A stretch of 64,000 bases of DNA. Origin: Ricinus communis. Its lineage: Eukaryota > Streptophyta > Magnoliopsida > Malpighiales > Euphorbiaceae. The notes below the pieces were generated by a model that had not been told where the DNA came from, made no database searches, and saw nothing but the letters and a program-made list of their open reading frames with translations. The translations under genes and the position numbers were made by a program. Shown here piece by piece: positions 59,538-64,000 of this stretch. The first letter of the stretch is position 1. The number at the start of each line of letters is the position of its first letter. The stretch lies in NCBI RefSeq assembly GCF_019578655.1, contig NC_063261.1:310001-374000 (forward strand). The letters are read 5' to 3'.

Positions 59538-61729
59538 TGTCAGCACCCTTTTACTGAATCCAGATATTAAGGAATACAGAAAACCCTATGATGAAAGTTA
59601 CTGCCTTCTCGGGTCTCGAGAGATGAAGGACAGGCGAGTCTGAGGCTAGCGTTGAGGTTAATCCAGCTGGAATTACCTTTTTAAAATTAACTTGGACTCA
59701 ATTATCAAGAAAAATAAAGTTTGAGGGTCGAAACGACAATCTTCATAAATTTTGGGACCTAAGTGAAATTTTTTTAACTTTCCTTGTGTAGAGCGAATCG
59801 GCTCTACTCAGTGCTGATTGAGTTTTTCCAATTTGACGTTATTTTTCTCAATAATTTTACATCTAGATATAGATTCTAGAAGGTTTTTTTGATGATAATC
59901 ATGATTTTTAATGATAACTATTTAAATTTAAAGAATTAAATTAGATATTTATCAATATTATTTTTGAAATTATCGTATCCCTTAGGGTTTTCTTTAAAAT
60001 CCTACCTCTATAAATAGAAAGAGGTGAGTAAGGTTAGGGTTAACTAGCAATTGGCAATTGATAATAAAATAGAGATTCAAAAAGAAAAAAAAAACATAGA
60101 GAAACACACAAACAGAAAAGCCAGAGAGAAAGTTATTGTCGTTCTTGAAAAGACACAAGCCATTGAGAAAAAAGCCACTCAAGAAAGAACTGTTTTTTGA
60201 AATCTTGTTTTTAAATCGATAGAGGTTTTCTCAACACTAGATCCAACACTAGATTTCTACCAAGTCTTTAACTCAACTGCTTCTTCATCACTCGAGACTC
60301 ACAAAACCATCAATTATAGTGACAACCTGATAGTTCCTACAAACATGCATCCATTATCATCCTAAATCAGTTCTTTTATTTTTTTACTTTCCTTTTTATT
60401 TAGTTTTAGAAACATGATTAGGGTTATTATTTATGATCAGTATGATTAGATTAGGGTTTCTTTGAATATGCATGTTAATTGGATTTGAATTTCATAATAA
60501 AAACTCTTGGGTTTTGAATCTGATAATTTCTCCAATTAGGGTTTTTGAATCTGATTAGACACATGCAATAAGGCTAATGATTAGATTTATATTTTCATCA
60601 TGATTTAATAATAAAATGTGTTTAATAGGATTGCATGCCTGATTTTCTATATTTCTGTTTACTATACTTTTAATTTCTAGGCTTTCTGTCAATTTTAGGA
60701 TTTTTAATCGTTTGATTGATTCTTGTTGCTTTTATTTATATTTTCATTTTTCTTCTTTCATGTCTAATTAATTTTACTCTTTATGCATGTGAAATTCGGC
60801 TCTAGGGATGCGAAATACACTAACAAATCAATAAAAAGGCCTACCTTGGAACCCTAAATCCAGTCGGTCATGCATTCTTTAGTCCTAGATTTTTGGCTTT
60901 TGATCGATTTTGATGTATTTTGATATTTTGTATTAGTTTTTAGGTCTTTATCCTTCGCGATTTAGTTATAGGCCGAGTTGTAATAATTAGGTTTATTTTC
61001 TACCTTTTATTTTGTTTATTTTTATTTACTGTATGATTATAAAATATGTGTTTATATGATTGATTAATTAAAATGCGCCCCATGGACTTAGGGTTAAAAC
61101 TAGATTCAACATGAATATTATAGTCTAATAGGCTAATTGATATTAATTGGGCCTAAAACCTAAAATTGAAGTAGACTTAATAGGCCTTGGCATATTTTAG
61201 TTAGTAGTGGGCTTCGTTAGAATTAGGATCATAATGAACAAGCCTTGTCATAATAAGTAGTCCATTAGGTCCAAAGGCTAGAAAATAAAAGCATAATATG
61301 TAATTGGGCTATATTAGATGGGCTAAATACATAATTAACTAGTAAACTAGGCTAACAACTTTAATATGGACTGAGCTTGAATAAAATGGGTTAGACTTAG
61401 GTGAATTATGTGTGTTATTTGGTATGCATGTGTATAAATTGCTTGCATTTATAAGGAATAATTTGTTAAATAATAAAATTAAAGACTAATATACCCAAAT
61501 AAGGAAGTTGGCTTCTGGATCCATCTCTGGATTTTGTGGCGTAAGCTTCACTATGGAATATGAGAAACGCCACTTATTAGTAAAAGTGTACCGGTGATTA
61601 CTCGAGTGGCGACTCCATCTACGCGCTAGTCTCATTGACTAGTTACCATGTTCCCGATTAGGATGAAAAGCGTTACAGTGCCATAGTCGCTAAAGACATT
61701 TGGGTGCGTGCCGGAAACCACTGGCCACA
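59538..61729 (+). repeat. Tat 3' LTR (2.19 kb)
   Basis: It begins TGTCAGCACCC and ends CTGGCCACA. It is collinear with 6511-8832, including a motif block AGAGCGAATCGGCTCTA at 59790-59815 and the conserved end GTGCCATAGTCGCTAAAGAC. The base after the end starts ATCCT, the expected position of a target duplication whose partner is not in view. Confidence 0.88.
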
Positions 61730-64000
61730 ATCCTAGTTGTCGCAGGATTATAATTACTTGTCCTAATATGATTATAAGATTAATTAAAAGGTAATTGTAA
61801 TTAATACAAGTATCCTTTAGGATAAGGACTTGTAATTTTAGAATCCTAGTTAGACTAGAAAGTTGTCTAGATTAAGACAAGAATTTGACTCTTGTCCTAA
61901 ATTCTAGACATGGCTGAAAATTATATAAATTATAAGGAAATTTTATTCTTAATTTGATTTAATTAATTTAAGTTCTCATTAAATTATATTATCTTACGAC
62001 TTTTGTTTTAGTATCTTAGTATGACTACGTTATTTGTCTTAATTAAAACATAAGTTTGACTTTATGTCCTAAAAAGACATAAAATTAAAATTAAAGAGAT
62101 TTTAAAGGGAATTAGTTATTAATTAAATCTGATTTAATTAAATTTAACTCTCTACAACTTTCTTCCACTAAGAATAAATCTTAGTTTCCTAGTATGACTA
62201 GGATTAGTAAAGTTTGTTGGTCAAAGGTTAAGTTTATGTCCTAAATTTTCATTTGGTAGAAAATTACACTCTAAAATAAGGAGAATTTTTTATTTTTGAA
62301 TATAATTTAATTATTTTAATTCTCCATTCCCCATTCAGTCCTAATTCATGCAATGATCAACTAACTTGAATTATGCTATCTTTATTCTTTTATAAGCTTT
62401 ATATAAAATGATTATATTTAACCTGATGGATGGTTATTGACTATAAAGACTAATGTGATTATGTTAAATGGTTTGAATGCTTTGATTTGATATTTTTAAA
62501 ATAAGGATTGTGTTCCTTACCTTTCTTTAATTTTCTTTGGGTTGTAAAATTCTTTTCTCATCTAATTTCCCTCTAATGCAACTCAAGGTTTCTCTAAATC
62601 TTATGTAATTGTTTAATAGTATTATAATAGTTAGATAGAATTTTATTTTATAATTCAGATAGAGATATAGCGTCAAATGGTGATGATGAGGATGTTGCTT
62701 TAAGACTTAGAGATCACGAACACATACCTAGGTTTTGACTATCGAGTTTCTTCGATGGCTCAAGATAAATAGTTTAGAAATTCCATAATCATCCATAGTA
62801 GTTTGGCATGCTTAGCTTATATTATGTATGTGATGTATGATATATGCATGATCATGCCAAAGCATGAAACCCATATACTCGATATCTTTATGTTAATGGC
62901 AAAACATGAGACCTTAATCACCACTTAATAACAAATCTCTCTTTCAATATTAAGTCACATGTTAAGAACATAATTAAGTTGCCTTCCATGATTAAAAGTA
63001 GGAACGAGAGCTTTGTTCACAGGCTAATTTGTTGGGCATACCCAAGGTTACCTATTTCCTGAACATGTTCTCTATTTTAACTGATGGGTCTTACTTAACT
63101 ATCTTATATAATTCAGATGAGCATATTCATGATTATATGAAGGTAGATGTATGAATTAGGTGAAATATATATGATGTTTGGAACAACATAAAATATGTTC
63201 AGATAAACACCATTGTTGCCTAATTGATCTAGAAGTTGTATAGAAATACAAGTGACAAATAGTTGTCTACCTAATTTATTTTAACTTTGTTGGGCATCCT
63301 TAAGGTCATATTAAAATAAATGAGATTCTAGCTCACTAGGATAGCTAAATTTTTAGCATCCTAAATTGATAGTGAGGGTTATTGATTTGTATCAAAAAAT
63401 AAAGAGTGTTGGAAGCCTTCTCATAAGATATATACTCTTATAACCATTACCTCAATTAAGTTCTAATAATGATATATGATCATAATAAATTCTATATAGG
63501 ATATAGACTAGTACGTGATGTTTAAGAGAGACATACACAATTACATAAAGCTGAAAGGCTTGATCTAATAAATGTAAGTGTGTAAGATATCTAGAAGGGT
63601 TTTAGGATATTAACACTATCATACTCAGAAGATAAAAGTATTTGCTTGAAATATGTTGCTTTTCAAGAAAAATGAGTTTTTGAAAGAAGCGATAGGAATT
63701 TGACAAATCTTGATAGTGATCAAGATAAATAAACAACATTAAAATGGAACAAAGCTTAAAGGTGCTTAGCATAAGATGCACAACCTTAAGCTAATCACAT
63801 ACACAATTTTTAGTATGTAGTAAGATACAACAGATTTATATGATATGGCGATATCTTATGGAATATGTAATTATATCTCATTGTTGATGAGACTACTCCA
63901 TTAAGAACTAATGTTTGACATTAAGTCTTACAGTTGGCATCAAGCCATAAGATTCTATTATGGATATCATATTATTTAACCAAGTGAAGACTATAATGGA
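61730..64000. other. AT-rich DNA without recognisable genes
   Basis: No ORF over 60 codons and no LTR end or primer site is visible. Diverged short blocks recur, for example TTGTTGGGCATACCCAAGGT near 63030 and TTGTTGGGCATCCTTAAGGT near 63288, and CCTAGTTAGACTAG or CCTAGTATGACTAG types at 61845 and 62200. This suggests degraded repetitive DNA, possibly the element into which the Tat element inserted. Confidence 0.4.

Larger units (their letters stand above)
48585..61729 (+). mobile_element. plus-strand Tat-type element with an antisense mobile-domain-like gene
   Basis: It has an antisense gene (48765-58817), the 3' repeats GGGTGTGGTTCCC (59300-59375), a polypurine tract and a 3' LTR (59538-61729). 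The stretch 48585-48700 matches the reverse complement of 20600-20720 of the other gene copy. The 5' part (LTR, gag, pol) is missing at the junction with the other Tat element. A Ty3/gypsy-type LTR with a viral insert lies within the antisense gene. Confidence 0.65.

Overview
This is plant nuclear DNA, most likely from a eudicot. The evidence is one intact OVATE family gene, tRNA-primed LTR retrotransposons of recognisable plant lineages (SIRE/Maximus Copia, Athila and Tat/Ogre-type Ty3/gypsy), an endogenous plant pararetrovirus, and long AT-rich spacers. A Malpighiales host such as a euphorb would fit, but the sequence alone does not settle the species. Only one ordinary host gene is visible, the OVATE-like gene at 30523-31230. 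Nearly everything else is nested, decayed retroelement DNA.

Left block (1-28.3 kb). The 3' half of an Athila element (1-3327, +) sits in the 5' LTR of a SIRE-type Copia element (about 3328-28282, +). The Copia parts run in order: LTR remnant, initiator-Met PBS, gag with two zinc knuckles, protease, integrase, post-pol ORF, PPT and 3' LTR. They are spread over 25 kb because later insertions split them: an Athila solo LTR (5408-6409), a non-autonomous Tat element with perfect GGTAC target duplications (6511-14559), a damaged minus-strand Tat element (15481 to about 21110), a Tat solo LTR (21304-23549) and a second Athila solo LTR (25121-26606).

Middle (28.3-32.6 kb). This is the gene island. 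It holds an AT-rich upstream spacer, a TATA box, the single-exon OVATE gene and about 1.3 kb of AT-rich downstream DNA.

Right block (32.6-64 kb). A minus-strand Tat element (about 32.56-48.58 kb) keeps recognisable protease, RT, RNase H, second RNase H and integrase remnants, plus an antisense gene with its own TATA box. A non-autonomous Athila element (36907-43057) has split that gene. Next is a plus-strand Tat element (about 48.6-61.73 kb) whose antisense, multi-exon plant-mobile-domain-like gene is interrupted by a Ty3/gypsy-type LTR (50578-58141). That LTR itself contains a 4.8-kb endogenous pararetrovirus (about 50945-55760). The last 2.3 kb has no recognisable gene.

The most notable pattern is that three Tat-type elements carry intron-containing genes antisense to the element, of two unrelated kinds (plant-mobile-domain-like, present twice, and 'putative gypsy-type transposon'-like). 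A palindromic minisatellite is shared between the Tat LTRs and intron 1 of the mobile-domain-like gene. All retroelement ORFs and the viral ORFs carry stops or frameshifts, so none looks able to act alone.
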